From: Streptococcus oriscaviae
GTDB taxonomy: Bacteria; Bacillota; Bacilli; Lactobacillales; Streptococcaceae
Direction: 5' to 3'
Assembly: GCF_018137985.1 (NCBI RefSeq)
Contig: NZ_CP073084.1
Coordinates: 558,001 to 622,000, forward strand
Length of the DNA: 64,000 nt
A model generated the notes under the pieces. The model searched no databases. It saw nothing but the letters and a program-made list of their open reading frames with translations, and was not told where the DNA came from. The translations under genes were made by a program, and so were the position numbers. Below are positions 8,872 through 18,787 of the stretch, piece after piece (position 1 is the first letter of the stretch; every line of letters begins with the position of its first letter).

Positions 8872-9051
8872 AAAAAATGACAAGAACACTAACGAAGGGC
8901 GAAAAACCGCGGTACCACCTTCATTCAATGAACTTGTCATTCTTATTGATGTATGAAATTGTGAATCATTGAGTAGCAAGATGTTTTGCTTAGATGGCTC
9001 GCAGCAACCGCCAATTTTCTGAACTAAGGGATAAAAGATCTATTCTCAATG
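8872..9051 (-). promoter_or_regulatory. T-box leader responding to tRNA-Ala
   Basis: On the minus strand the conserved T-box GGTGGTACCGCGG lies at 8919-8907. Stem I is closed by ATTGAG (9050-9045) and CTCAAT, and the specifier codon GCT (Ala, 8977-8975) is followed by A just before the closing arm. The upper part carries GGTTGCTGCGAG. The terminator pairs AATGACAAG (8941-8933) with CTTGTCATT (8884-8876), followed by six T. Uncharged tRNA-Ala would favour the antiterminator and read-through into the two LURP-like genes and alaS. Confidence 0.93.
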
Positions 9052-9052
9052 T

Positions 9053-10018
9053 TTACTCGCTGTCAGACGAGCTTGATGAACTTGTTGAACTTGATGAGCT
9101 TGATGATGTATCAGACTGAATGTATTGAGAGAGAAGGTTTTGGAAGGCTTCGTCTTTCACCTTAACATTCGCATTCTGCAGAGCTTCTGACAAAACATTG
9201 GTTACAAAGGTGCTGTCACTTTGTCTTTGTGCTACGATGATTTCTTTCAAGGTATCTTTGTACTCTTTCCAATCAGTCGCTTTTTCTGTCTTGCTGTTCA
9301 ATTTAACAACATAGTAGCTGGTTTGGTAAGTCGTCATGTCTACCACGTTGACTACAGAAGCTCCTACTTGACCTGGTTCAAGGGCAAAAATAGCCGTCTG
9401 AACTTGGGTCGGAACCGTTGTAGACGTTGAGTCAAACTTAACTGTTCCGCCATCTTCTTTTGTTGCAGTATCAGTTGAGTTGTCTTTTGCCAATTGTGCA
9501 AAATCAGCACCTTCTGCTTGAGCTGCAGCAAGGACCTCTTTAGCTTTTGCTTCATCGTCCAACTTGATGATTTGCGCCGTTACCTCTGGAGTGTAGGCTT
9601 CATACGCCGCCTTATAATCTTCATCTGTGATGTCTTTTTCAGCTGCTTGTTTGAGGGCGTACTCTACCAATAGGTTGGTGCGGATTTGCTGTTTGAATGT
9701 TTCGCTGGTCAAGCCAGCAGAAGCCAGAGCAGATTCAAAGGTTTCACCGAGTTCTTTTGCTTTCTTGTCGTATTCTGCATTCACTTCTTTTTCTGTTACT
9801 TTATCACCATACTCTGCTTCAAAGACTTCCGTCACAACCATTGAGAGCAAAACTTGCTGAGCAGCAGAGTTGGTTTTTACTTTTTCATAGAATTCAGATA
9901 CGGTGATGGTCTGACCCTTCATGGTAATAATATCTTTATCAGCCGTACTTGAACATGCCGCAAGCGTAGCAACCGCAAGAAGTGTCACTGCACCTGCAAG
10001 AAATTTTTTAGTTTTCAT
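9053..10018 (-). CDS. prsA: Foldase lipoprotein PrsA (parvulin-type peptidyl-prolyl isomerase)
   Basis: PrsA helps secreted proteins fold outside the membrane. The signal peptide ends in the lipobox LAAC with Cys22, where a diacylglycerol anchor is added. A PrsA N-terminal domain follows, then a parvulin-like domain around residues 140-245 (VTAQIIKLDDEAKAKEVL near its start). The last 20 or so residues are almost pure serine and threonine, a low-complexity tail. At 321 residues it is of usual length. It is monocistronic or follows the methyltransferase, and its stop is directly before the T-box leader of the alaS unit. Confidence 0.95.
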   Translation of the reverse strand: MKTKKFLAGAVTLLAVATLAACSSTADKDIITMKGQTITVSEFYEKVKTNSAAQQVLLSMVVTEVFEAEYGDKVTEKEVNAEYDKKAKELGETFESALASAGLTSETFKQQIRTNLLVEYALKQAAEKDITDEDYKAAYEAYTPEVTAQIIKLDDEAKAKEVLAAAQAEGADFAQLAKDNSTDTATKEDGGTVKFDSTSTTVPTQVQTAIFALEPGQVGASVVNVVDMTTYQTSYYVVKLNSKTEKATDWKEYKDTLKEIIVAQRQSDSTFVTNVLSEALQNANVKVKDEAFQNLLSQYIQSDTSSSSSSSTSSSSSSDSE

Positions 10019-10079
10019 TATGAATACTTCTCCTTTTTTCGTTAACTAAGACATTATATCACAATTCCTTAAAAATTGC

Positions 10080-10799
10080 TTAAATTATATCGCTGTCTAA
10101 TCTAAGGTTTTTCTCATTTTTTCGTAGCAATAAAAGACCGTCACTCATAGATACCAGACTGGCTGTCAAACCCGGATGGGTCAGGGTTGCGTCAAACAAT
10201 CGATGCAATCCTTTATAGATGGTTCGCTGGCCTCTGCGTACTTCCTTCATATCCCGTGTCACATCTCCGCCTTGGAAAATATCATCGAGAACAATCAAGC
10301 CTCCCACTTTAACTTTTTTTAGAACTTCTGGCAAAAAGACAATATACTTGGATTTGGCCGAGTCCATAAAAACAAAATCGTAGTGGTCATCAGGAAGCTC
10401 AGGCAGAAGATCCATGGCTTCTCCTTCCAAAAGCTCAATCTGCCCTCGACTATCGTACTTGGCAAAGTTATCCTTGGCAAACCCAATCATCTCCTCATTG
10501 CGGTCAATGGTGGTTATCTGGGCCTCCGTGCTGTTTTCAGCCATCAACAAGGCAGAAAAACCAATGGCTGTACCGACTTCAAGAATGTGCTTAGGCTGCA
10601 AGGTCTGCATGAGCAGACGGAAAAAAGCTACTGTTTCATGGGGAATGATGGGGATATTTTCCCTACGGGCAAACTCTTCTAGTTCTTTCAGATACCCCGT
10701 ATTTTGCGCCTGTCTTGTCCGCATAAACTCCACAACTTCTTCCTTCACAACAGGTCGGCGCATATTGTGGTTTGCGTTTTTACTATAAGATTCAACCAT
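10080..10799 (-). CDS. SAM-dependent O-methyltransferase (family 3)
   Basis: The Rossmann fold is shown by the glycine-rich VGTAIGFSALLMA, by TTIDRNEEM (acidic residue for the SAM ribose) and by DFVFMDSAK, which bears a metal-binding aspartate as in the catechol O-methyltransferase-like family. Such genes accompany coiA-pepF-prsA in pneumococci and relatives. The substrate is unknown. The frame opens at 10808, but that ATG overlaps the -10 TATAAT. The second ATG at 10799 sits where transcription should begin and has no ribosome binding site, so I choose it as a leaderless start (239 residues). Confidence 0.88.
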   Translation of the reverse strand: MVESYSKNANHNMRRPVVKEEVVEFMRTRQAQNTGYLKELEEFARRENIPIIPHETVAFFRLLMQTLQPKHILEVGTAIGFSALLMAENSTEAQITTIDRNEEMIGFAKDNFAKYDSRGQIELLEGEAMDLLPELPDDHYDFVFMDSAKSKYIVFLPEVLKKVKVGGLIVLDDIFQGGDVTRDMKEVRRGQRTIYKGLHRLFDATLTHPGLTASLVSMSDGLLLLRKNEKNLRLDSDII

Positions 10800-10806
10800 A
10801 CCCAAC

Positions 10807-10836
10807 ATTATACCATATCACGGCTGAGATTGTCAG
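10807..10836 (-). promoter_or_regulatory. Promoter of the O-methyltransferase gene
   Basis: On the minus strand CTGACA (10836-10831) is followed after 18 bases by TATAAT (10812-10807), with TGG just before the hexamer. Seven bases separate the -10 from the ATG at 10799. Confidence 0.75.
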
Positions 10837-10848
10837 GGCTTAAAGCCA

Positions 10849-10880
10849 GAAAAAACAGGCAGGGAATCATTCCCTACCTG
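10849..10880 (-). terminator. Terminator of the gene at 10885
   Basis: On the minus strand CAGGTAGGGAA pairs with TTCCCTGCCTG (one mismatch), followed by six T. Confidence 0.8.
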
Positions 10881-10884
10881 CATA

Positions 10885-11436
10885 TCAAGAAATTTCTTTG
10901 GCAGCTGTCACCTGAAAACCATTTTTCTCAGCCAAGGCTTGAACCCTCTGATAAGCCAGCGCTTGGAGAAAGACCAAACTGTTTTTCCCTGTTGCGTTTT
11001 GAAGCAGAAGCAAATGAAAGCCTTCATCTGCTAATTTTTCTTCCACCACAGTCGCCCAAGCAGCCAATCCTGCTGCTGGCTCAAGGCCTTCCCTATCCAA
11101 TTTCAGAGAAACTCCAGCCTTACGAACAGGGGCCAGCCGGTCAAAACGAGTCATAAAGTCATCTAATCCTATCTTCTGATGGCAAACCATGGCATAGCCA
11201 TAGGCTTCTAATAGATAGCTCAGAATCAACCAGAGATTATCCTTTTCGGACTCTCCGATATCATCCAGAAAATTGTCAAAGGCTTCCGCTGAAAGAACAC
11301 GCTCCAACTGATCAAGAATTTGTTCTGGATCAGCAGCAAAAACAACTTCCTTGAGATGGGAATAAATCTCTTGATTACTGGCTGAGAGTATGTCTGCTAA
11401 TTCAAAAATATCCTGTAAATTATCTTCTGTAATCAT
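10885..11436 (-). CDS. Conserved hypothetical protein, possibly DUF6630-like
   Basis: The 183-residue protein is acidic, soluble and mostly helical, with no signal peptide or membrane segment. It begins MITEDNLQDIFELADILSA after an AAAGG site. I do not recognise a catalytic motif; the pattern weakly recalls the uncharacterised DUF6630 family. It lies 15 bases downstream of the small membrane protein gene and behind pepF, and it ends at its own terminator, so it is probably the last gene of the pepF unit. Confidence 0.6.
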   Translation of the reverse strand: MITEDNLQDIFELADILSASNQEIYSHLKEVVFAADPEQILDQLERVLSAEAFDNFLDDIGESEKDNLWLILSYLLEAYGYAMVCHQKIGLDDFMTRFDRLAPVRKAGVSLKLDREGLEPAAGLAAWATVVEEKLADEGFHLLLLQNATGKNSLVFLQALAYQRVQALAEKNGFQVTAAKEIS

Positions 11437-11451
11437 ACCTTTCTCCCGGTA

Positions 11452-11913
11452 TTATTTTGGAAATCTCCAGATGATATGAGGGGCGACACTGCTCGCATAT
11501 TCATAAATATCATTAAAATCTGCACCCGCAAGCCCATTTAAGCGAAGACAGGCCAGTTGAACATCCCCTTTTCCCATAAACCGTACTTCCCGCCTTGGCA
11601 AATACTGATAGACGCTGTAAGTTGCCTCTATGACATAGTGTACTTGCGTCACTTCATCCCAGCTGAAAGAACGACTAGAGCCAAACAGACTTTCTCTAAG
11701 AACCACTCCCTCAGGACTTACAACCAGCGCCGGAGGTTGGCGCTTGATTAGAAATGCAACTAAAAATGCTACGGCCGCTAGTAGCGAGCACAAGAGCGCC
11801 ATTATAGGCTGATTAGCCTGACCAGAGGGTTTGGTCATCAGACCGATAGCGAACAAACTAGCAACTCCTCCAATCATCAGTGGAAGAAAGAAAGAACGGT
11901 TATAGGTTTTCAT
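11452..11913 (-). CDS. Membrane protein with PH-like C-terminal domain, unknown function
   Basis: Two hydrophobic segments in the first 60 residues are followed by a beta-rich domain (LVVSPEGVVLRES, then WDEVTQVHYV) that resembles small bacterial PH-like domains seen after a two-helix membrane anchor. The frame opens at 11940. I take the ATG at 11913 because it falls one base after the pepF stop (TAAGATG) with a GGTG site upstream, giving translational coupling and 153 residues. The function is unknown. Confidence 0.65.
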   Translation of the reverse strand: MKTYNRSFFLPLMIGGVASLFAIGLMTKPSGQANQPIMALLCSLLAAVAFLVAFLIKRQPPALVVSPEGVVLRESLFGSSRSFSWDEVTQVHYVIEATYSVYQYLPRREVRFMGKGDVQLACLRLNGLAGADFNDIYEYASSVAPHIIWRFPK

Positions 11914-11914
11914 C

Positions 11915-13717
11915 TTACAAATGCACACCTTTCTCAACAAGAGCTTCCAACTCTGTCAAGCGGGCTTCAAAGACCTTGAAGGCATCATTGAGATAGTCTT
12001 CCTTGGTCATGTCTACGCCTGCTTTTTTCATAACTTCAAGCGGATAATCAGAGCTTCCTGCCTTGAGGTAATCTAGGTAGTTTTCCTTGTCTTCTGGACT
12101 ACCATTGACAATCTTGTCTGAAAGAGCTGACGCTGCCGCAAAGCCAGTTGAATATTGGTAAACGTAGAAATTGTAGTAGAAATGTGGAATCCGCGCCCAC
12201 TCGTACTGGATTTCAGGATTGTCTTCCGCAGAAAGTCCATAATATTTTTGGTTGAGTTCTGCATAGAGCTGACTGAGGAAATCTGCTGTCAAAACTTGAC
12301 CTTCTTGATCGGCCGTATAAATTGCTTGCTCAAACTCTGCAAACTGGGTTTGACGGAAGACTGTCCCTCTGAAACCATCTAGGTAGTGGTTGAGAATAGC
12401 AAAGCGTGTCTTATCATCTTCTACTTCTGACAAGAGTTTCTCTGTCAGGAGGTTTTCATTGGTTGTAGAAGCAATCTCTGCCAAGAAAATAGAGTAGTGA
12501 CCATAGACATAAGGCTGGTTCTGACGGGTAAACATAGAGTGGAGGGAATGACCTGTTTCATGAATAAGGGTATAGAGATTGTCCAAGGTGTCCTGCCAGT
12601 TGAGAAGCATAAAAGCGTTGGTGTCATAGGCACCTCCAGAATAAGCTCCCGAGCGTTTGCCTTCGTTTTCATGGACATCAATCCAGCGGTTTTCAAAAGC
12701 TTCCTTAACAATCGCTGTGTACTCATCACCAAAAATGGTCAGGGTATCCGCAGCCTTGGCTAAAGCGTCTTCGTAGCTAAACTTGTAATCCGTATCAGAC
12801 AGCGGTGTATACATATCGTACATCTTGAGTTCATCAATTCCCAAGAGTTTCTTACGCAGATTGATATAGCGGTGCAAGAGCGGAAGATGCTTGTTAACTG
12901 CTGAAACTAGTGTTTCGTAAACAGTTTCTGGAATGAAGTTGGCAGAAAGAGCTGCGTGGCGAGCTGAATCGTACTTGCGCAAACGAGCTTTTAGGTTATT
13001 GACTTTGACATTAGACTGCAAGGTCTTGGCATAGGTATGCTGGAACTGCTGGTAGGTGCCATACATTGCCTCATATGCTTCCTGACGAACTTCACGGTTC
13101 TTAGATTCCATAAAGGAGATGTAGTTCCCATGCGTGAGCGGTACTAGTTTGCCATCTTCATCTGCTATTTCTGGGAAGCGCAGGCTGGCATTGTCTAAGA
13201 TGGAGAAGGTTTCAGACGGCGCTTCAAAAATCTCACTCGTTGCAGCAAGCACTTCTTCCACTTCCTGAGATAGGACATGAGCTTTGGCTGCCAATAGTTT
13301 TTCAAGCTGGTGACTATACTGGCAAAGTGCTGGTTCTTCTTCCTTGAAGACAGCTAACTGCTCTTCGGTAATCTTCAAAAATTCCGGCTCATAGAAGGCA
13401 AAGACCTGCTGGAAGGCAGAATAGAGCCCGATAGCCTTAGCTTGAAACTCCTGATACAGCCCTTCACGTGTATCTTGGTCGTTTTTCATGGAAGCATACA
13501 CATAGAGCTTCTCAACCCGACGCATCAAGTCGAGCTGGGTTTCGCTGATGTCCAATAAGGTCTTAGCTGAATCAAGCAAATGCCCTGCAAAGGCCTTAGC
13601 TTTCTCCGTTTCCGCCTGCAAATCAGCAAGCTCTGCTTCCCAAGCCTCATCTGTTGGGAAAATAGTGGTCAAATCCCACTGGTATTTTTCTTCAATTTCA
13701 TGACGTTGTTTAGACAT
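11915..13717 (-). CDS. pepF: Oligoendopeptidase F (M3B metallopeptidase)
   Basis: PepF cleaves oligopeptides of about 7-17 residues in the cytoplasm. The zinc motif HETGH lies at residues 386-390, and the 600-residue length is standard. An N-terminal helical domain (residues ~10-200) precedes the catalytic domain, as in the family. It follows coiA with about 70 bases between them, and pepF next to coiA is the common streptococcal arrangement. The next gene starts one base after its stop. Confidence 0.96.
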   Translation of the reverse strand: MSKQRHEIEEKYQWDLTTIFPTDEAWEAELADLQAETEKAKAFAGHLLDSAKTLLDISETQLDLMRRVEKLYVYASMKNDQDTREGLYQEFQAKAIGLYSAFQQVFAFYEPEFLKITEEQLAVFKEEEPALCQYSHQLEKLLAAKAHVLSQEVEEVLAATSEIFEAPSETFSILDNASLRFPEIADEDGKLVPLTHGNYISFMESKNREVRQEAYEAMYGTYQQFQHTYAKTLQSNVKVNNLKARLRKYDSARHAALSANFIPETVYETLVSAVNKHLPLLHRYINLRKKLLGIDELKMYDMYTPLSDTDYKFSYEDALAKAADTLTIFGDEYTAIVKEAFENRWIDVHENEGKRSGAYSGGAYDTNAFMLLNWQDTLDNLYTLIHETGHSLHSMFTRQNQPYVYGHYSIFLAEIASTTNENLLTEKLLSEVEDDKTRFAILNHYLDGFRGTVFRQTQFAEFEQAIYTADQEGQVLTADFLSQLYAELNQKYYGLSAEDNPEIQYEWARIPHFYYNFYVYQYSTGFAAASALSDKIVNGSPEDKENYLDYLKAGSSDYPLEVMKKAGVDMTKEDYLNDAFKVFEARLTELEALVEKGVHL

Positions 13718-13786
13718 AATAAAAATCCTCCGTACTCATTATTTTAACATAAAAACTTTCTGTCTTCCATTGAAAAGTGAGGGATT

Positions 13787-14728
13787 TCATTTCCGATTGA
13801 GATAGACACTGGGAGGTACAAGCACTTGTTGATCTTTGTTTTTTTGTTGCTGGTAAAAGTCTTCAAAGGCCTGATAAACCGGAGCCAAGTCCTGATGGAT
13901 CTGGGCAAAGCCATGTTCGGATTGGGGCAGACGAATCTGGGGATAAAAATCTGTCACTGATTTACTCAGAAGATTTTCCCCTTGCGCATAAGCCACCGCC
14001 TGCAACTGCATCCAATAAGGGTTACGGTATTTGAGCTGCCGCGCAATATAGGAAGCAATAGTCCTATCCTGTCGCCCTTCAAAACTAGCAGGCCTTTGTT
14101 GGGCGTAGGGCGAGCGCAAAATCGTCAACAGCCTACCTTGATGAAAAGGAAAACGCTTGGTCACATACTGAAGCCTGCCACGCAGGTCTTGATGGATGAG
14201 ATAATGTAGCCGCAACTCGTTCTTTTTGTCATCTAGTTCCCAAAGATAAAAGCCCATATTATAGCTAAATGAAAGAAATTGCTCCTGTAGCTTGGTCAAC
14301 CGCTTGCCTAACCAAAGTTCCTTACCGAGAAGCCAGAGAACTTGAACCCCCGCCTCTTGATAGGATTTCGTTCGTGCCTGCAAACGTGAAATGGACAGAC
14401 TAGAACACTGAACTTCCAATGCCAAACGATGATTGACCAGCAAATCGGCAACCTGCCCCAAGTCCGGCAAGCACTTTTCAAGCTCAACCTCATCGTGAGC
14501 GTTCAGCCAGCTATACAAGCTAGATTTGAGCATCAGGTGCTGGTCCGACTCATTCTCAGAATAATAGGCACAATCTTTCAGACTGATGTGGGCAAAATGC
14601 GGCCGCATAATCTTTCTCTTTTTCAAACGCACCGCACCGCCGCAACCCGGACAGCAAAAAGAGCCCTGTGGCGCAGTATTTTCCAAAAGATTGATAATCT
14701 GTTTTTTCTCATTCATAGCTACTAGCAT
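13787..14728 (-). CDS. coiA: Competence protein CoiA
   Basis: CoiA acts after DNA uptake in natural transformation, in recombination of the incoming strand. The N-terminal zinc-ribbon half (CPGC, then RLKKRKIMRPHFAH near residues 26-48) and the PD-(D/E)xK nuclease-like core with ALEVQCSS near residue 108 match the family. The length of 313 is usual. The ATG at 14728 follows AAGGAG by six bases. I looked for a ComX cin-box upstream and did not find a convincing one. The location beside pepF supports the name. Confidence 0.93.
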   Translation of the reverse strand: MLVAMNEKKQIINLLENTAPQGSFCCPGCGGAVRLKKRKIMRPHFAHISLKDCAYYSENESDQHLMLKSSLYSWLNAHDEVELEKCLPDLGQVADLLVNHRLALEVQCSSLSISRLQARTKSYQEAGVQVLWLLGKELWLGKRLTKLQEQFLSFSYNMGFYLWELDDKKNELRLHYLIHQDLRGRLQYVTKRFPFHQGRLLTILRSPYAQQRPASFEGRQDRTIASYIARQLKYRNPYWMQLQAVAYAQGENLLSKSVTDFYPQIRLPQSEHGFAQIHQDLAPVYQAFEDFYQQQKNKDQQVLVPPSVYLNRK

Positions 14729-14797
14729 GGTTGCTCCTTGACCGAATTTCTTCCCTATGGTAAAATTGTATTTAAAAATTAATTAAGGAGATTCATT

Positions 14798-15028
14798 ATG
14801 TATACACCAAAAAGCAAAGTTCCTTTAATCCTCGGGATTCTGTCCATTGTTTTAGGACTTATAAGCCCTATTGTCGGTATTATCATTGGTATTGTTACTT
14901 TGGTTCTTGTTCAACAAAATGAGAAATCAACTGAGCATATTTTCAAGACTGAAAAAATCTTAGGTATTGTCGGTATCGTTGTTTCAGTCCTTAACTGGAT
15001 TGCAGGTATCTTTCTTTACTTTTCATAA
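14798..15028 (+). CDS. Small two-helix membrane protein (DUF4190-like)
   Basis: The 76-residue protein is two glycine- and isoleucine-rich hairpin segments (residues 10-45 and 52-75) joined by a short charged linker. This is the pattern of DUF4190-type small membrane proteins. It has its own promoter (TGGTAAAAT just upstream) and a good AAGGAG site. The function is unknown. It runs divergently from coiA. Confidence 0.7.
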   Translation: MYTPKSKVPLILGILSIVLGLISPIVGIIIGIVTLVLVQQNEKSTEHIFKTEKILGIVGIVVSVLNWIAGIFLYFS

Positions 15029-15129
15029 TGAGGGCAATGGATGTAACGTGGTTGCATCCATTCTGATTTTTTGTCACAATTCTCCTCTATCTATCCGTTC
15101 GGAATTTGTGATAGAATAGTGGAAAGGAG

Positions 15130-15683
15130 ATGCCAAACGGGAAAAAGACGGTTTTGTTTTGCAGTCCTTTGAAGCAGGTTTTGCGGAGAAATATTATGAG
15201 GACTGTTTTACCAAGCCTTCCGCTGAAATTGATCGCCTGACGGGGAGTTCGGGAACTTATAAAAAAGAAGAGGTTGTCAGCTACTACAACCGGATTGTCA
15301 CTGACCCTGACCGCTTTGACTTTATATTGATTGCACCTGACGGAACCTTTATCGGCGAATCGGTCATCAATGAACTAGATAGGGAAAACAGCACTGCCAA
15401 CTTCCGTATCGTCATCTTTGATGAGAGTTACTTTGGCCTAGGATTGGATTCTTGGGTAGTTGAGAAAACCAGGTACTTTGCTTTTGAGCAGGTTGGCCTA
15501 CACCGCTTGGAACTGGAAGTTTTTTCCTTCAATCCACGCGCCAAACGTGCCTATGAAAAAGCAGGCTTCCGCTTATAAGGCATCAAGCGCGACAGCCAAA
15601 AGACAGCGGACGGCTACGCAGATACCCTTATCATGGCTATACTAGAAGATGAATGGAAAGCACTCAAAAAACCAGCTGATTAG
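15130..15683 (+). pseudogene. GNAT acetyltransferase remnant, damaged at both ends
   Basis: The readable core (LIAPDGTFIGESVIN, then GLGLDSWVVEKT and LHRLELEVFSFNPRAKRAYE) is a RimJ/RimL-type N-acetyltransferase. After GFRL the frame meets TAA at 15576-15578, then continues open as GIKRDSQKTADGYADTLIM to 15683, so GAA to TAA is the likely change. At the 5' end the only ATG with a ribosome binding site (15130, GGAAAGGAG) is in another frame. The matching frame reads KREKDGFVLQSF back to a stop, which suggests a frameshift near 15130-15158. A TTG at 15159 has no binding site. The gene is almost certainly dead. Confidence 0.8.
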
Positions 15684-15696
15684 GCTGGTTTTTGTT
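15670..15696. terminator. Bidirectional terminator between the GNAT remnant and metG
   Basis: AACCAGC pairs with GCTGGTT (one base offset), with T-runs on both strands. Confidence 0.7.
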
Positions 15697-15702
15697 GTTC
15701 TA

Positions 15703-17706
15703 TTACCCAATCTGACTGCCATTTGGCACAGACGGATCTACGGTTAATAATGTCAAATTGCCCTCGTATTCTGCGGAGAGAATCATGCCCTGACTGAGCA
15801 AGCCCATCATCTTGCGCGGTTTGAGGTTGGCGACGATTTGGACTTTCTTTCCGACCAATTCCTGCTCATTTGGATAGAATTGGGCGATACCAGAGAGGAT
15901 TTGGCGGTCTTCTCCATCACCAGCATCCAGACGGAACTGGAGCAACTTGTCAGAGCCCTCCACCTTTTTGACTTCCTTGACTTCCGCCACGCGGATTTCT
16001 ACAGCGTCAAAGGCCTCAAACTTGATGGCTGCCTTTTCATTTTTGAGCTCGACATCAGCTGGGTTCCACTCTTTTTCTTCCTCTTGGGAAAGGGCAGAGC
16101 CGACACCCATTTGGGCCTGAATATAGGCGATTTCTTCCTCCATATCCAGACGAGGGAAGATAGGGGTTCCTTTGGCCACAACGGTCAAACCAGCTGGCAA
16201 GCCAGCAAAGTCCAAGCCTTCCAGAGTGGCTACCTTGTCCATGCCCAGCTGCTCCATGATGGCATCCGAAGTGGTCATCATAAATGGCTGGATCAGGTGA
16301 GCTATCACCCGCAGACCTGCTGCCAAGTGAGCCATGACCGCCGCCAACTGGTCACGGTCCGCTTCTTCTTTGGCCAAAATCCACGGTGCGGTTTCGTCGA
16401 TGTACTTGTTGGTACGGGAAATGATATTCCAGACAGCTTCCAGAGCCCGAGGATAATCCACCGCATCCATCTGCTTCTTGTACTCAGCGATATTTTCAGC
16501 TGCTACTGCTGCCAAATCCGCATCAAAGTCGGTCGCTTGAGCAAGGCTTGGTACTTGACCGCCAAAATACTTGTTAATCATGGCAACGGTCCGGTTGAGG
16601 AGGTTTCCAAGGTCATTGGCCAGCTCATAGTTGATACGACCCACATAGTCTTCTGGGGTGAAGGTCCCATCAGAACCGACTGGCAGACTACGCATGAGGT
16701 AATAGCGAAGCGGATCCAAACCGAAGCGCTCCACCAGCATTTCTGGATAGACCACATTGCCCTTGGACTTGGACATCTTGCCGTCCTTCATGACAAACCA
16801 GCCGTGGGCCACCAAGCGATCTGGCAACTTCATATCCAGCATCATGAGCATGATGGGCCAGTAGATGGAGTGGAAACGCAGAATGTCCTTGCCCACCATG
16901 TGGAAGACTGTCCCATTCCAGAATGTGTCATAGTTGGCGTGGTCTTCTTGACCGTAACCAAGGGCCGTCGCATAGTTGAGCAGGGCGTCAATCCAAACAT
17001 AGATGACATGTTTGGGATCAGATGGCACTGGCACTCCCCAAGTAAAGGAGGTACGCGATACTGCCAAATCCTCCAATCCTGGCTCGATGAAGTTCTTCAT
17101 GATTTCATTCATACGGCCATCTGGCTGGATAAAGTCAGGATGCGCCTTGAAAAACTCGACCAATTTATCCTGGTATTTGCTAAGGCGAAGGAAGTAGGAT
17201 TCTTCTGAAACCCAGGCTACTTCATGGCCAGATGGGGCAATGCCTCCAATGACCTTGCCAGATTCGTCACGGAAGACCTCTTCAAGCTGGCTTTCTGTGA
17301 AAAATTCCTCATCCGAAACCGAGTACCAACCGGCATACTCACCCAGATAAATATCATCCTGCGCCAGCAATTTTTCAAAAACATCTGCCACTGCTTTTTC
17401 GTGGTAATCATCTGTCGTGCGGATAAACTTGTCGTAAGAAATGTCCAGCAGCTGCCAGAGTTCCTTCACTCCAACCGCCATCCCGTCAACGTAGGCTTGC
17501 GGTGTCAGACCAGCTTCTTTTGCCTTTGTCTCAATCTTTTGACCATGCTCATCCAGACCTGTCAGATAATAGACATCATGACCCATGAGACGCTTGTAAC
17601 GGGCCAAGACATCGCAGGCAATGGTCGTATAGGCAGACCCGATATGAAGCTTGCCAGATGGGTAGTAAATCGGCGTTGTAATGTAAAAAGGTTGTTTCTT
17701 TGTCAT
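15703..17706 (-). CDS. metG: Methionyl-tRNA synthetase
   Basis: MetRS charges both initiator and elongator tRNA-Met. The class I motifs are HIGS near residue 22 and KMSKS near 300. A C-terminal EMAP/Trbp111-like tRNA-binding domain occupies about residues 560-667. I start it at the ATG at 17706, which follows a GGAAAGGAAAT site, giving 667 residues; the longer open frame has no such site. The zinc-knuckle cysteines seen in some MetRS are absent here ([13 protein letters not shown]), as in other lactic acid bacteria. It is monocistronic between two terminators. Confidence 0.97.
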   Translation of the reverse strand: MTKKQPFYITTPIYYPSGKLHIGSAYTTIACDVLARYKRLMGHDVYYLTGLDEHGQKIETKAKEAGLTPQAYVDGMAVGVKELWQLLDISYDKFIRTTDDYHEKAVADVFEKLLAQDDIYLGEYAGWYSVSDEEFFTESQLEEVFRDESGKVIGGIAPSGHEVAWVSEESYFLRLSKYQDKLVEFFKAHPDFIQPDGRMNEIMKNFIEPGLEDLAVSRTSFTWGVPVPSDPKHVIYVWIDALLNYATALGYGQEDHANYDTFWNGTVFHMVGKDILRFHSIYWPIMLMMLDMKLPDRLVAHGWFVMKDGKMSKSKGNVVYPEMLVERFGLDPLRYYLMRSLPVGSDGTFTPEDYVGRINYELANDLGNLLNRTVAMINKYFGGQVPSLAQATDFDADLAAVAAENIAEYKKQMDAVDYPRALEAVWNIISRTNKYIDETAPWILAKEEADRDQLAAVMAHLAAGLRVIAHLIQPFMMTTSDAIMEQLGMDKVATLEGLDFAGLPAGLTVVAKGTPIFPRLDMEEEIAYIQAQMGVGSALSQEEEKEWNPADVELKNEKAAIKFEAFDAVEIRVAEVKEVKKVEGSDKLLQFRLDAGDGEDRQILSGIAQFYPNEQELVGKKVQIVANLKPRKMMGLLSQGMILSAEYEGNLTLLTVDPSVPNGSQIG

Positions 17707-17761
17707 TCTATTTCCTTTCCGCGCTAATGGAACGCGTTTTTGATAACAGTTTATTATACCA

Positions 17762-17788
17762 AAAAAACATGCTGGGCGCATGTTTTTT
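17762..17788. terminator. Hairpin AAAAAACATGC/GCATGTTTTTT, copy 1
   Basis: An 11-bp perfect stem with loop TGGGC and A/T runs on both sides can terminate in either direction. A nearly identical copy lies at 20495-20521. Confidence 0.75.
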
Positions 17789-17867
17789 GGGTTAATTATT
17801 TGTGCCAGGATGTTATCTGCCATTCCTTGGTATAAAGATCATATTTGAACATGTTGTAGTGAGTTTT

Positions 17868-18737
17868 CTAGTCAGATTGTTCTTGAACTTTCCTCCATTT
17901 TCGGATAAATAGTCCTACTATCAAATAAAGAATATTTGGAACAAGCCCTACTGAAAGCGAAAAGAGGGTAGCCTGCTCTTTTTCTACAACCACTATTCCT
18001 AATAAAAGCAAGGGATTTATGACAGCATCTTCCATAGTATGCATAATGACTAATGGCCATACGGATTTCGTCATTCTAAAAATTTCCGTATACATGACAG
18101 TCCAACATGTAACGGTTAATAGTCCAACTAAGAAAAAGGTCAGTCTTCCAACAGGCAAAGTATTATGGATTTCACTTTCAGATAGAAATATCATAATATA
18201 AGGCAAGTGCCAAAACCACCATATAAAACTTACAAGTAAATATAATGTCAAATCAGACAATTTTAATTTTAAAAGTTGATTTGTAAGGTAGGCTCTCCAG
18301 ACTGATTCCTCAAATATATTTTTTACAAATTGATAGATAACCTGTGTAAACAAGATGCCAAGATATGCTGTCATGCCGATGTTTACATTGGCGAAGCGGA
18401 TGCTCTGTGTGAATACCCCTAATACTATAACAAGGAGAGTAATTGATGGGTATATCAAAAAACTCAGCAAGTATAATTTTTTATTGTGTTTAAAGTTAAG
18501 AGAAAATCCTGCATGCTGCCAACCATCGCCTCCAAAAGTTCGAAGAAAGATGGTGCATATTAAGGGAGAAACTAACCATATCAGCATTCCAAGGGAACCA
18601 TTACCTGTTGCTGTTCCCATATTCTCATAGTTAGCCTGACCAGTAAATTGATCAACAAGATAACCTATCCATCCACAAATGATGCTAATGACAGCAAAGA
18701 TGATAATGTTTCGTTTGATCTTAGATGTTTGGTTCAT
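17868..18737 (-). CDS. CPBP-family intramembrane protease
   Basis: The 289-residue polytopic membrane protein carries FEESVWRAYL (glutamate pair at 143-144), WWFWHLPY near 177 and HTMEDA near 235, which fit the CPBP motifs, with D in place of N in the last block. I start it at the ATG at 18737, eight bases after AAAGGAG; the open frame begins further up at a GTG inside that site. It stands alone between metG and the serine hydrolase. The substrate is unknown. Confidence 0.85.
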   Translation of the reverse strand: MNQTSKIKRNIIIFAVISIICGWIGYLVDQFTGQANYENMGTATGNGSLGMLIWLVSPLICTIFLRTFGGDGWQHAGFSLNFKHNKKLYLLSFLIYPSITLLVIVLGVFTQSIRFANVNIGMTAYLGILFTQVIYQFVKNIFEESVWRAYLTNQLLKLKLSDLTLYLLVSFIWWFWHLPYIMIFLSESEIHNTLPVGRLTFFLVGLLTVTCWTVMYTEIFRMTKSVWPLVIMHTMEDAVINPLLLLGIVVVEKEQATLFSLSVGLVPNILYLIVGLFIRKWRKVQEQSD

Positions 18738-18787
18738 ATTAGAATCTCCTTTCACTTAAAACGCCATATTTCTTAACCTGTCATATA

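Noticed and set aside
14729..14797. ComX cin-box upstream of coiA.
   Set aside because: Only a weak CGAAT in the wrong orientation is present, so no late-competence promoter can be claimed from this sequence.
15838..17208. A 456-codon open frame on the plus strand opposite metG.
   Set aside because: It has no ribosome binding site or recognisable domain and mirrors the codon pattern of metG, which is certain.
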